Source of the DNA: an uncultured Methanobrevibacter sp. | GTDB taxonomy: Archaea; Methanobacteriota; Methanobacteria; Methanobacteriales; Methanobacteriaceae | DNA length: 64,000 nt | Assembly (NCBI RefSeq): GCF_946408925.1 | Contig: NZ_CAMJUE010000001.1 | Span: 1 to 64,000 of the forward strand | Direction: 5' to 3' | In this document: in pieces, positions 18,285-28,093 of the stretch | Position numbering within the stretch: position 1 is the stretch's first letter | Layout of the letters: the number at the start of each line of letters is the position of its first letter | Program-made: the position numbers and the translations under genes | The notes under the pieces: generated by a model | Told to the model about the DNA's origin: nothing | Database searches by the model: none | What the model saw: only the letters and a program-made list of their open reading frames with translations

Positions 18285-19937
18285 TTATTCTCGCTCTATC
18301 ATGTATTCAATTACAAGATATATTCCAAGCACTGCACTGAATACAAATCCAATCAATCCAAGTGCAGGTATGCCCCATAATTGAGGACCTTTTTCTGAAA
18401 GTATTGCCAGTGATGATCCGACTATCAATGCGGATACGATTAATGAAACGGATAACTGGTTGGTTAACTCGCTTATATCTTTGAGTTTTATGTTGACTTC
18501 AAAGTTTCCTTCTTCAATTTTGGATATGGTGTTGTTGATTGTATCCGGCAAATCCTTTGCCAGGTGTTCTATCTGCAACAGATAATTCATAGCCACTTTT
18601 ACCAGTCTTTCAGGTTTATACTTGTTTATCACAATCTTACGTGAAAGTTTCTTCAGCTCTGTAGCAGCATTGAATTCTGGGTCCAGTTTTCTTCCCGCAT
18701 CCTCAATTAATGAGATTCCACGACCAATCATGATGAATTCCTTTGGAAGTGTCACTTCATGTTTAATCATGATATCGAGCAGGTCATCAAATGCACCGTC
18801 CATGTTTTGCAATTCGGCACCATAGTATCTGTGCATTAAATCATCAATATCCGCCTTCAACTCATCAGTATTCTGTGCTGGAGTGATTATATCCATATAA
18901 ATTAGCTGTTTGATGAGATTATTGGTATTTCCACTAATCAAAAGAAGTATTAGTTCTGCAAGGTTTTCCTTAAAGTCCTCATTCAATATTCCCATCATTC
19001 CCATATCGATATAGCATAGTTCATGGTCTCTGGTTACAATTAGGTTTCCAGGATGGGGGTCTGCATGGAAAAATCCATCTGTCATAATCTGTTTGAAATA
19101 GGATTTCAGGCCATATTTTGCTATTTGTTTCTTGTCGATTTCAGGATAATCTCCTACAATCAAGTCTGAAACGTTTGTACCCTTTATCAATTCCATGGTG
19201 ATAATCTTGGTTGTACAGTATTCTGGATATGACTTAGGTATCTTGATATATGGTATGTTTCTAAAGTTTTGTGAAAGGTTTTCCATGTTCATTACTTCTT
19301 CGAGATAATTGAGTTCCTTGAAAATGGATCTTTCAAATTCCGATGCCATTGCAGGCAGGTTAAATGATTTCATCTGCAGTACATACTTGTCAATATTGGC
19401 TGCTAAAAATTTCATTATCTGTACATCAGTTTCAATGATTTCCCGTGAATTTGGCTTTTGAACTTTAACTGCAACTTCCTTATTTGAACCTTTAAGTTTA
19501 GCCCTATACACTTGACCTATTGATGCAGAACCGATTGGTGTTTCTTCAATTTCAGAGTACACTTCTTCAATTGGTTTTTGCAACTCAGTTTCAATTACCT
19601 CTTTCATTTCACTGAATGGTGTTGTCGGAGTGTTGTCCCTTAAACTTTCAAGCTCTTTTGCAATCTCAACCCCAACAAGATCAGGTCTTGTGCTTAACAT
19701 CTGACCTAATTTAATATAGGCAGGACCCAATTCCTCAAACACTTTTCTTATTCTAATTGGAATCGATTCATCGGGGAATAATCCATCCTTTTTGGTTTTA
19801 CGATTCCTAAGAAATGGAAATTTTTTAAAAAAAGTATTCTCTTCGATTAAATATCCAAAATCGTTCTTTTTTAGAACTTTATAAATTTCATTTAATCTTT
19901 TCATCTGTTCATTTCGGTCATTGGGTATAACTCTCAT
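18285..19937 (-). CDS. UbiB/ABC1/AarF-family atypical protein kinase
   Basis: The protein has 550 aa. The family's hallmark motifs are present: AYIKLGQMLSTRPDLVG (KxGQ), GSASIGQVYRAKL, the lysine in VAVKVQKP, FFHADPHPGNL (catalytic loop) and CYIDMGMMG (metal-binding loop). Two hydrophobic helices close the C-terminus, typical of UbiB. In bacteria and mitochondria these ATPases/kinases support isoprenoid-quinone synthesis. Methanogens of this group lack ubiquinone, so the archaeal role is likely another isoprenoid-lipid process; this is inference. It follows the MutS-like gene on the same strand after about 37 bp and may be co-transcribed. Confidence 0.9.
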   Translation of the reverse strand: MRVIPNDRNEQMKRLNEIYKVLKKNDFGYLIEENTFFKKFPFLRNRKTKKDGLFPDESIPIRIRKVFEELGPAYIKLGQMLSTRPDLVGVEIAKELESLRDNTPTTPFSEMKEVIETELQKPIEEVYSEIEETPIGSASIGQVYRAKLKGSNKEVAVKVQKPNSREIIETDVQIMKFLAANIDKYVLQMKSFNLPAMASEFERSIFKELNYLEEVMNMENLSQNFRNIPYIKIPKSYPEYCTTKIITMELIKGTNVSDLIVGDYPEIDKKQIAKYGLKSYFKQIMTDGFFHADPHPGNLIVTRDHELCYIDMGMMGILNEDFKENLAELILLLISGNTNNLIKQLIYMDIITPAQNTDELKADIDDLMHRYYGAELQNMDGAFDDLLDIMIKHEVTLPKEFIMIGRGISLIEDAGRKLDPEFNAATELKKLSRKIVINKYKPERLVKVAMNYLLQIEHLAKDLPDTINNTISKIEEGNFEVNIKLKDISELTNQLSVSLIVSALIVGSSLAILSEKGPQLWGIPALGLIGFVFSAVLGIYLVIEYMIERE

Positions 19938-19974
19938 TATATAATAAATAGTAAAAAGTAGTATATGAAAGTTT

Positions 19975-21900
19975 TTAGAATTTTTCTAAAATACGAGCAT
20001 ATACAGCTTTTAAATCATCATCTGATTTTTCATAAATTCTTTTAAGAATTAATTCTGGTGTACTTTTTGCAAGGAAATTCATTTTTGGGGTCCTGTCCAC
20101 AATCAGATTATAGTTTTCATCTAATCCTTTTGCTTCAATACCATCTACGCGAATGTCAGTGTAATTCATCAGTTCCCTTGCCATATGAGTGACAATCACA
20201 CCGTAGGAATTGGATTCTTTAATCATATCAATGAAAGTGGATATGATTTTAACGGCTGCATCGAGTTCGGTGATTCCTTCAAGTTCATCTAATAATACTA
20301 ACTTTTCACTATCTGTGGTGACGATTGGTATGAACACATTTAAGAATGATTCGAATGCTCCCGCATCGAGTGACCTTTTCTTGGAGAAGTGATAAACTTC
20401 ATCGAATAATTTTATTTCAGCTTCACTGGCACTTACTGGAAGTCCCATCTGTGCCATAATTGAAATTTGTGTCAATGTTTCTAAAAGGGTGGTTTTACCT
20501 CCGCTGTTTGCACCTGTTAGAAGCGCAATGTTTTCGTTTTGGGTTAGCTGGTAATCCACTTTTTGAACATGGTCTTTTTCCTTTTCAAGTGCCAGTTCTA
20601 AATGCAGTGCTCCTGTAAGTTTTATCTCTTCACCAAATTTCGGTCTGGATAGGCCATATTCATATGCAAAACTGCCTAAACTGAATTCATAATCGAATTT
20701 TATTGTATCTTCAACTTCTTTAATTGCACGTTCCTTAATTGAATTCAATTCAATTGCAGCACTTTTTTTAATGTCAAATATGTCGTTTTCTTTTCTTGAG
20801 GATTGTTCCAGAGTAACCCTTTGAATTTCTGATTCGTCAATTTGGATAGGGTATGTTCTAAGGTATGGATCAAAACTCATCCCGGTTTTTTCCTTAATAA
20901 TTTCTTTTCTTTTATTGATAATTTCATCAAATATTTTACTAATCTTTGGTGGGAAGTTATTGTTTAATAGATTAAGTATTTCATCTCCTTCAAGGTCAAC
21001 TTGTTTTATGGATTTTTCCAATTCATCATCCATATCATCTTTTAAAGAAAGTACCAAGTCTTCAATATCAACTTCCCTTTTATCAATGATGTTCAACTCA
21101 TCAATAATTGGCATTATTTCGCCCAAAACACTATCCTGATTTCTGATTTTTTGTATTTCATGAACTCTTGAGAACAGGTCTTTATTTTGAATGAAGAAAT
21201 TAATGATTTTTTCTGGAACAATTTCATAATCATTTTCATCAATGTTAATCATTATCACATTAGGCATTCCTTCAAAATCAAGTATTCCCTGTGAATAAAC
21301 ATAAAATACCAAATCATAATTCATCATTTCCTCTTTGAGCAATGGTGAATCACTGGCGGTAATTATGGGGTAATATTGATTAAGACCTAAATCTGTAAGG
21401 TAGGAATTGTCCTCTTCGCTTTCGACAATAATTGCTTTGCTCGGATCATATTCGGGTTTGGCCTCTTCAACTTCCTTTAGATTTTTCATTAAACCTCTTA
21501 ATTTAATTATGGGGAGTTGGGAGACATGTTCTTTTGCATTCATTACAAAATCAAGGTTGGAATTTATTTTATCCATGTCTTTTGAGGGAGAAAGCAGTAA
21601 AATTCTATTTTTTGAATAGGTTGTATTTGAATATGCTAAAATCTTGTTTATTATATCCTCATACAGTTCCATTGCACGGTCACTTTTTATAAACTCATAT
21701 TCCGGATTATTCAACAATTGATTCATTATTTCAATTGCTTTTCTTTGGCTTATTCCTTCAATCGAGGATATTTTTTCAACATCAACGTTTTCAACAATCT
21801 TTTGAAGTTCCTCTTCTCCTCCAACGCTATTCAGTATTTTTTCAGAGATTTTATCTCCTATTCCTTTAATATTCTGCAATGTAATTCTTTCTCCTTTCAT
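19975..21900 (-). CDS. MutS-family ATPase with N-terminal helix-hairpin-helix
   Basis: The protein has 641 aa. Residues about 1-70 have helix-hairpin-helix-like motifs (NIKGIGDKISEKIL, SIEGISQRKAIEIM). The C-terminal part is a MutS-type ABC ATPase: Walker A LLTGANSGGKTTLLETL, Walker B KLVLLDELEGITELDAA and a following VTHMAREL. It lacks the N-terminal mismatch-recognition domain of MutS1, and unlike MutS2 it ends without a visible Smr nuclease domain. MutS2-type proteins act on branched DNA or stalled ribosomes; the role of this archaeal type is unclear. It lies upstream of the UbiB gene on the same strand. Confidence 0.8.
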   Translation of the reverse strand: MKGERITLQNIKGIGDKISEKILNSVGGEEELQKIVENVDVEKISSIEGISQRKAIEIMNQLLNNPEYEFIKSDRAMELYEDIINKILAYSNTTYSKNRILLLSPSKDMDKINSNLDFVMNAKEHVSQLPIIKLRGLMKNLKEVEEAKPEYDPSKAIIVESEEDNSYLTDLGLNQYYPIITASDSPLLKEEMMNYDLVFYVYSQGILDFEGMPNVIMINIDENDYEIVPEKIINFFIQNKDLFSRVHEIQKIRNQDSVLGEIMPIIDELNIIDKREVDIEDLVLSLKDDMDDELEKSIKQVDLEGDEILNLLNNNFPPKISKIFDEIINKRKEIIKEKTGMSFDPYLRTYPIQIDESEIQRVTLEQSSRKENDIFDIKKSAAIELNSIKERAIKEVEDTIKFDYEFSLGSFAYEYGLSRPKFGEEIKLTGALHLELALEKEKDHVQKVDYQLTQNENIALLTGANSGGKTTLLETLTQISIMAQMGLPVSASEAEIKLFDEVYHFSKKRSLDAGAFESFLNVFIPIVTTDSEKLVLLDELEGITELDAAVKIISTFIDMIKESNSYGVIVTHMARELMNYTDIRVDGIEAKGLDENYNLIVDRTPKMNFLAKSTPELILKRIYEKSDDDLKAVYARILEKF

Positions 21901-21978
21901 TTTACCAAACCCCTATGTAAACATAATATATATTTTAATTATATATTCTAACTTTGCCGAGAGCAAATGATAATCAAC

Positions 21979-24411
21979 CTAAAAATTGGCAACAGTATTT
22001 TTTAAGCTATACTTTTCAAGTTCATTTTTATTAATATTTCCGTTCAATGCTTCATTATAAATGTCCACTATTTTATAATAGTTATTATCTTTGTATCTGC
22101 CATCTATTGAGAAATTGGAAAATCCAAGTGTTTTCAAATGATTAATTTCTTCAAACAATGAAAGTTCATATCCGTCAAATATAATCAATTCCTCGCTGGA
22201 AATGCTTTTATGAACTGGATACTTGTTGTTTTTATGGTCAATTAAATAATTTTCATGATTGTTTTTATATTCGTCGTTATACAAAAGCGGATATCTTGTT
22301 TTCATAAGCTCAACAGATCCCTGAACCAGCATTTCAATTTTTTCAGGATTTTGAGCATATCTTATGATTTCTTCATAATCCTGTTTTCGCAATTCGCAGG
22401 ATAAAGTTATAATTCTGTAGTTTTCAAGACTCTTTGCTGATTCATTGTTGGCAATATTCAGTGAGTATGAACCGAACTCCGCATTATAATTGCTGCTCAT
22501 GATAGGTAGTGAATAATTCATCTTATTCAATATTCCTCTGACTTTATTCAATGCTTTAATCAGTTTATCATGACATATATCGGGCCATTTCCAAATCAGT
22601 TCGTATTCCTTATCGTAGGATATTTCAACGGCCTTTTTAATAAAACTTATCATATAATTGAGATTGTAGGTTCCGTTTTTGAGAATCAATGAATCTTCCT
22701 GTGGGGGAATTTCTAGATAAACTCTTTTAACTCCGGAAATATTTTTCAAATGATTTAAATTATTTGTATACAAAGAAAGATTGGCGGAACTGCTTGAATG
22801 AGTATTTTCTGTTTTGTTCAGTTTTATTTCTTTGTATTCATGGCGATATGATTTGACGATTTCTTGTTCTAGTTTTTCAAACAGGTTCCTTCTAAGCTCA
22901 TTGATTTTGCTGATTGGAATAAATAATGTTCCATCATAATTCACATTGATTTGAGTGATTTGAAACGGATATTTGTCAGTCTTTGACAACTGCTTTTTAA
23001 TTGTATCTACACTTACATTTTTTTTAATAGGTTTTTCAAAAGGCATGTTTCCAACGACTTCTGAGGTTATTTCCTTGCGGCCGGGAAGAGTCAATCTTGC
23101 TTTCAGTTGTGGAAAGTTATTTTTAAGAGAAAATGTAAGAATCAGTTTTGATTTGACAAAGCTTGTTCCATGAACTTCAATTTCTTTAACTTTTTTAGTT
23201 AGATTATTCCTTTTTGTAAGATATGCTTCAGATTCATTTAAGTTAAAATCCGCCTTTTTGTTTTGCCATACCTTTTTAACAATCAAAACCTTATTTTTAC
23301 GGGACATGTCCTTGACAGGTTTATTTTTTCCCTTATTGAAATGATTCAAAGTTGTGACTAAAGGGTCTTGCGATATCTCAAAACCATAGTCATTGTCATT
23401 TTTAACAATCAACATTCCATCTCCCTTTTCGGGAATAGTTTTAATATGGTCATTTAATCGTATTGCAATCTGGTTTTTACTGCTGCTGATGACTTTACCA
23501 ATCTTTAATCCAATATGGCCTGCCCGTATGCTTCTTTTTGAAGTGTTTAGGAATTGCCCTTCTGTAAACCCTCTGTTAAACACCAAACTAATTTCTTCGC
23601 TTTCACTTTCCTTTCCGCTTTTCAATTTATTCAATGCTTTTCTGTAATTGCTTATGACAATTCCCAAATATTCCTTTGAACGCATTCTTCCTTCAATCTT
23701 GATGCAGCTGATATTCAGCTCACAAATCTCTTTTAGATGATTGTAAAGTGACAGGTCACAGGGTGACAGGTAGTAATCCTGTTTTTCAATTCCCTCAATC
23801 TGGTATTTTTGACGGCAGGGTTGGGCACAGGTTCCTCTGTTACCACTTCTGCCCCCTTTAAAACTGCTCATTAAACATTGACCTGAATAGGAATAACATA
23901 ATGCTCCATGAGCAAATATTTCAAGTTCCATATTGGTTTTCAGATTTTTAATTTCTTCTTTTCGCATTTCCCGTGGAAGAACAACCCGTTTAACATTTTT
24001 ACTTTCAAGATAATCAAGTTTCAGCTGATTTTCACATGTCAACTGTGTGGAGGCATGAATTTTTAAATCAGGCAAGTATCTGTTGATAAGTTCAATCAAT
24101 CCCAAATCCTGGATGAGAACTGCATCAACACCTATTGAATATAACTTTGACAGGTATCGTATAACATTCTCAAGTTCACTTTCCCTTATCAGGGTGTTGA
24201 CTGTAACATAAACTTTAACATTGTGCAGGTGTGCAAAGTTCACTGCCGTTTCCATTTCATCCAATGTAAAGTTTTCGGCAAATTTACGGGCTCCATAATT
24301 TTTTCCCGAAAGATAGACTGAACTGGCGCCGGCATTAACGGCTATCCTCAAATGTTCCATCGATCCTACAGGTGCAAGCAATTCAGGAATTCTCATGTAA
24401 TCTACCTTCAA
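21979..24411 (-). CDS. U32-family peptidase/hydroxylase-like protein (second of a pair)
   Basis: The protein has 810 aa. The U32 N-terminal domain (ELLAPVGSMEHLRIAVNAGA, HASTQLTCENQ) is followed by the cysteine-bearing segment LCYSYSGQC...GNRGTCAQPCRQKY. In characterised U32 proteins (RlhA, TrhP, UbiU/V) such cysteines bind a 4Fe-4S cluster used in RNA or quinone hydroxylation. Here two further Cys-containing stretches (SPCDLSLYN, ISCIKIEGRMRSKEY) also fit. The long C-terminal extension resembles the DUF3656 region of RlhA-type members. Its start overlaps the 3' end of the paralogous upstream gene by 29 bp, so the two are translated from one operon. Confidence 0.82.
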   Translation of the reverse strand: MKVDYMRIPELLAPVGSMEHLRIAVNAGASSVYLSGKNYGARKFAENFTLDEMETAVNFAHLHNVKVYVTVNTLIRESELENVIRYLSKLYSIGVDAVLIQDLGLIELINRYLPDLKIHASTQLTCENQLKLDYLESKNVKRVVLPREMRKEEIKNLKTNMELEIFAHGALCYSYSGQCLMSSFKGGRSGNRGTCAQPCRQKYQIEGIEKQDYYLSPCDLSLYNHLKEICELNISCIKIEGRMRSKEYLGIVISNYRKALNKLKSGKESESEEISLVFNRGFTEGQFLNTSKRSIRAGHIGLKIGKVISSSKNQIAIRLNDHIKTIPEKGDGMLIVKNDNDYGFEISQDPLVTTLNHFNKGKNKPVKDMSRKNKVLIVKKVWQNKKADFNLNESEAYLTKRNNLTKKVKEIEVHGTSFVKSKLILTFSLKNNFPQLKARLTLPGRKEITSEVVGNMPFEKPIKKNVSVDTIKKQLSKTDKYPFQITQINVNYDGTLFIPISKINELRRNLFEKLEQEIVKSYRHEYKEIKLNKTENTHSSSSANLSLYTNNLNHLKNISGVKRVYLEIPPQEDSLILKNGTYNLNYMISFIKKAVEISYDKEYELIWKWPDICHDKLIKALNKVRGILNKMNYSLPIMSSNYNAEFGSYSLNIANNESAKSLENYRIITLSCELRKQDYEEIIRYAQNPEKIEMLVQGSVELMKTRYPLLYNDEYKNNHENYLIDHKNNKYPVHKSISSEELIIFDGYELSLFEEINHLKTLGFSNFSIDGRYKDNNYYKIVDIYNEALNGNINKNELEKYSLKNTVANF

Positions 24412-26884
24412 TGTAATTGCCCTTATTTATGTAGGATTGGGAGAAATCCATAATCCTGTATTTGTAATCGCTTAATTCGTCTTGGGTTTTGTTTTGAAGA
24501 CTTTCATTATAGATGGATAGGATTTGTGTTGTATATTTTTCATTGGAATATCTGCAGTCCAAAATCAATGAATCAAGTCCAAATTCCTTAATTTCATTAA
24601 TTTCCTCTATCAGGCATAAACAATCCTTGTTGATTATGTGGCTTTGTCTGTTATAGTCAAAAAATATTTTATACTTGAATTTTTTCCTCTTTTTATCTTC
24701 TAAAGTGGCATAATCAGCATCATTTGAAATGATGAAATCTTTACCGTCGTTTAAATTTGTAAAATCATCCTTACTTACAATTACTTCAAGGTTTCCGTTG
24801 ACAATCATTTCCAAATCAATATTCCTGTCATGATTTTTCAAAAGAAGCTCTTTAATTTCTGATCCGGAAAGCTCGGATGATAAAATCAAAGTTTTAAATC
24901 CTGATTCATTCAAATCACGCACACAAAAACTATTCCACACATTCAAATTGTGATTTCCATAAATCGGACAGTCAAATATTTCACCCATTCCCGGAAAATC
25001 ACCCATAACGGAAATGATAATTCCCTCATCTTCAAGCTCCTTAACAATCTCACTGCATCTGGCAGCATCCTCTTCGGATATGAATGATGATAATACCCAA
25101 ACAAACTCAGTAGGTGGCGCCATTAAACTGCCTTTTTTCAGAGTTTCTTTTATATTTGCAAAATAATCTTTAGGATTGTTGTAATGACAGTTGCCATCGA
25201 AATAAATTCGTTTCAAGTCAAAACCGGATGCTGCACGGATTTGTGAGATGTCATCAATGAATATTGATAATTTAGGTGTTTTCTTTTTAACCTTGCCTTC
25301 GTCGGCTTCATAATCCTCAAAAAATTTGGTTAGATTTTTCCTGACCTCTTTTACGGCTTTTTTGGTTGGGGTATAATGATTTTTTAAAAGTTCAGTTGCT
25401 GTATCTAATATTTCACGTCTAATCTGGTTGATTTCCCTTATCGGTATGAATATGTCATCGGGCATATTGTTGAAACGGATATTGTCAATATAAAATGGAG
25501 TGCCTCCGGTTTTACTTAATTGTTTTTCTATAATCTCTTCTGTAACAGGCTTGTTTTTAGCCTTTTCAAATTTGTCCAATGTCTTATGGCGGAAATTAAT
25601 CAGTTCATCATCAAGATAAAACTCAACTTTGGTAAAAAGGTTTAAATTTTCATCCCATGTCAATGACAAGTTGATTGCCACATTGTTTTTAATGGTTTCC
25701 TTTTCAAATTGCTTTAAATAGTCGTGAGTGGATTTGGAATAGCTTATAAAGACTTCAGTTCCAACTTTGACAAGACGTGTGGTGTCAATGATGATTTCAT
25801 TTTCATCCTGCTTGATGATGTTTTCAAGATAAATCCCTTTGATTTTGCCGTTATATTTAAATGCGATACCGTCACCAGGTTCCAAAATGACAGGAATCTC
25901 CTTATTTTTAATTTCAATTGTTACTTTTGTCCCATCAATATCTGTGATGTCTCCAATGTATAGGCCTTCATGACCGGAATGGCCTCTGCCCATAACATCT
26001 CCGGGTTTATCTCCCATCATATATCCGTTTGTGAAATGTCTGTTAAAAACAAGGTGCAGGTCTTTTTTATAATCCCCTTCATTTCCATCAATGAGATTGC
26101 GGTAGCTGTTGACAATGGTTCCGATATAATCTCCGGATTTCATTCTGCCTTCCAGTTTCAGGGATTTAACTCCTGCATCGGAGATTTCATTTAAATGGTT
26201 GTATGTCGCAAGATCATGTGTGGACAGCAGGTATCCGTTTCCGATATTGTATCCACGATATTTCAATCGATATTCTCTTCTGCAGGGCTGGGCACATGCT
26301 CCACGATTTCCGCTTCTTCCGCTGTTGTAGGAGGACATATAACATTTTCCGCTGACACAATAGCACAGTGCTCCATGACCAAAAACTTCAATGTCCATGT
26401 TTATGTTGTCCTTTTCAAGCAGGTCATGAGTCTGTCTGATCTGGTCGATAGTCACTTCTCTTGGAAGCACAACTCTTTTGATATTGTTGTGGCTGGCCCA
26501 TTTTATTGATGAATAATTGTTCAGGCCCATTTGTGTGGATGCATGAACTTCCAAATCCGGAATAAATGTTTTTAAAAGCCAGATTAATCCGAAATCCTGC
26601 ACAATGACTGCATCCACTCCGATTTTATACAATTCGAATAGGTATTTTAAAACATCTACAATCTCGAAATTGTTGATTAACGTGTTGACAGTTACATGAA
26701 TTTTACTTCCATTCAAATGAGCATATTCAACAGCTTTTTTAATTTCATCCATTGTGAAATTTTTGGCATAAGCTCTAGCACCATAATTTTGCCCAGCAAT
26801 ATAAACCGCATCAGCACCGGCATTAACTGCAGTAACCAACACATCATAGGAACCTGCCGGTGCCAATAATTCTTCTAAAACCAT
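24383..26884 (-). CDS. U32-family peptidase/hydroxylase-like protein (first of a pair)
   Basis: The protein has 833 aa and is a paralogue of the next gene downstream, sharing layout over its full length: ELLAPAGSYDVLVTAVNAGAD, HASTQMGLNNYSS, LCYCVSGKCYMSSYNSGRSG and GACAQPCRREY. The Cys set fits a 4Fe-4S site as in RlhA/TrhP-type U32 proteins. The C-terminal half again looks like a DUF3656-containing extension. Historically the family is called collagenase-like peptidase, but known members modify RNA or quinones, so protease activity should not be assumed. It is first in the operon and divergent from tmk. Confidence 0.82.
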   Translation of the reverse strand: MVLEELLAPAGSYDVLVTAVNAGADAVYIAGQNYGARAYAKNFTMDEIKKAVEYAHLNGSKIHVTVNTLINNFEIVDVLKYLFELYKIGVDAVIVQDFGLIWLLKTFIPDLEVHASTQMGLNNYSSIKWASHNNIKRVVLPREVTIDQIRQTHDLLEKDNINMDIEVFGHGALCYCVSGKCYMSSYNSGRSGNRGACAQPCRREYRLKYRGYNIGNGYLLSTHDLATYNHLNEISDAGVKSLKLEGRMKSGDYIGTIVNSYRNLIDGNEGDYKKDLHLVFNRHFTNGYMMGDKPGDVMGRGHSGHEGLYIGDITDIDGTKVTIEIKNKEIPVILEPGDGIAFKYNGKIKGIYLENIIKQDENEIIIDTTRLVKVGTEVFISYSKSTHDYLKQFEKETIKNNVAINLSLTWDENLNLFTKVEFYLDDELINFRHKTLDKFEKAKNKPVTEEIIEKQLSKTGGTPFYIDNIRFNNMPDDIFIPIREINQIRREILDTATELLKNHYTPTKKAVKEVRKNLTKFFEDYEADEGKVKKKTPKLSIFIDDISQIRAASGFDLKRIYFDGNCHYNNPKDYFANIKETLKKGSLMAPPTEFVWVLSSFISEEDAARCSEIVKELEDEGIIISVMGDFPGMGEIFDCPIYGNHNLNVWNSFCVRDLNESGFKTLILSSELSGSEIKELLLKNHDRNIDLEMIVNGNLEVIVSKDDFTNLNDGKDFIISNDADYATLEDKKRKKFKYKIFFDYNRQSHIINKDCLCLIEEINEIKEFGLDSLILDCRYSNEKYTTQILSIYNESLQNKTQDELSDYKYRIMDFSQSYINKGNYIEGRLHENS

Positions 26885-26964
26885 TTTTTAATTACACCTT
26901 GATTAGATTATTCATTTATATTTTTGGAATTAATTATATATTAAATTAAAACATATTCTATCTT

Positions 26965-27543
26965 ATGTATATAGTATTTGAAGGAATTGACGGGGCAGGT
27001 AAATCAACTCAAATCCAGATGTTGCAGGAGTGGCTTGAAAATAATGGGTTTAGAGTTGAAACATTGGTTGAACCGACTGATTCCAAAGTGGGCAAGTTAA
27101 TTCGTGAAATTTTACAGCAGTCTGATGCAAAAACCGACCGTGTTCAAAAGACATTGGGGTTACTTTTTGCGGCTGATAGAATGTTGATAATGGATAGGCT
27201 GGAGGACAAATCAAAAATTTTCATATCTGACCGGTCATTCATATCTTCCCTGGCCTATCAGGGACATGCCGATTGGATTGGCGAGCTTAACCGTTATGCT
27301 AAAAAACCGGATTTGCTGATTCTTTTGGATTTGGATGTTAAGACTTCTGTAGCAAGAACCTCCGGTAAAGATACTTTTGAAAATGAGGAATTTTTAACTG
27401 GAGTTAAGGAAAATTACCTGAAATTGGCTGAAAATTATACCTGCGAAATAATCGATGCTGATAGGGGTGTCAATAAGGTATCTTCCGATATTAAGAAAGC
27501 CGTTGCACCTTATCTTGGAATCTGTCCCGATTGCATTAGATAA
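26965..27543 (+). CDS. tmk: Thymidylate kinase (dTMP kinase)
   Basis: The 192-aa protein phosphorylates dTMP to dTDP for DNA synthesis. The P-loop is FEGIDGAGKSTQ, the DRS/F motif is ISDRSFISSLAYQG, and the substrate-binding EPTDSKVGKLIREIL is in place. The LID region (ARTSGKDTFENEEF) is short, as in many archaeal Tmk proteins. Length is normal. A hypothetical gene starts two bases after its stop, so the pair should be co-transcribed. Confidence 0.92.
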   Translation: MYIVFEGIDGAGKSTQIQMLQEWLENNGFRVETLVEPTDSKVGKLIREILQQSDAKTDRVQKTLGLLFAADRMLIMDRLEDKSKIFISDRSFISSLAYQGHADWIGELNRYAKKPDLLILLDLDVKTSVARTSGKDTFENEEFLTGVKENYLKLAENYTCEIIDADRGVNKVSSDIKKAVAPYLGICPDCIR

Positions 27544-27544
27544 T

Positions 27545-28093
27545 ATGGAAAATATAATTGAATTGTTGGAAAGCCTTGAGGGTGTTTTAAAAGTCTGTCA
27601 GTTAAATCCAGATAATATATTAAAGCTTATTGACATTGAATCACAGAGGGGTGCAGAACTTGTCCCTGTTTTTAACAAAGGCATTCAGGAATGTTTTAAA
27701 CGGGATGTTACATTTGTAATTTTTAAAAAAGGTTTTTTCAGGCCTCCTCCAACACCTACAATGCTTTTGATGTTTGACGGTGAAGTATTGGGTCATGATA
27801 TTTTCACACTTGAGGACGAGGAGAAATTTAAGGATGATGAGGATGTCAGATTTTTAAGTGATGATTTTATTATCTATGAGGATGTTTTACATAATCATAA
27901 TCTTGAAAAGGGCAATGAATATCTTGTGCTTCCGCCTGTGCCTTTTCCGGAACTTGATTCAATTGAAGATATTAGTGATGTGATTTCTTCCAGCCCTTCA
28001 ACTAGGGGTGATGAATATTTAAAAGAAGAATTTGGATTTAACCAAGATTCTTCCATTGCCACTATTTTTGTTTCTTTTAATTTTAAAGATTGA
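27545..28093 (+). CDS. Hypothetical protein following tmk
   Basis: The protein has 182 aa. The track starts 30 codons early, inside tmk; the ATG at 27545, two bases after the tmk stop, is the natural start by translational coupling. The protein is acidic and soluble, with a Pro-rich RPPPTPTMLLMFDGEVLGHD segment and many Asp/Glu runs. I do not recognise its family. Its 3' end overlaps that of mtaA by 11 bp on the other strand. Confidence 0.65.
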   Translation: MENIIELLESLEGVLKVCQLNPDNILKLIDIESQRGAELVPVFNKGIQECFKRDVTFVIFKKGFFRPPPTPTMLLMFDGEVLGHDIFTLEDEEKFKDDEDVRFLSDDFIIYEDVLHNHNLEKGNEYLVLPPVPFPELDSIEDISDVISSSPSTRGDEYLKEEFGFNQDSSIATIFVSFNFKD

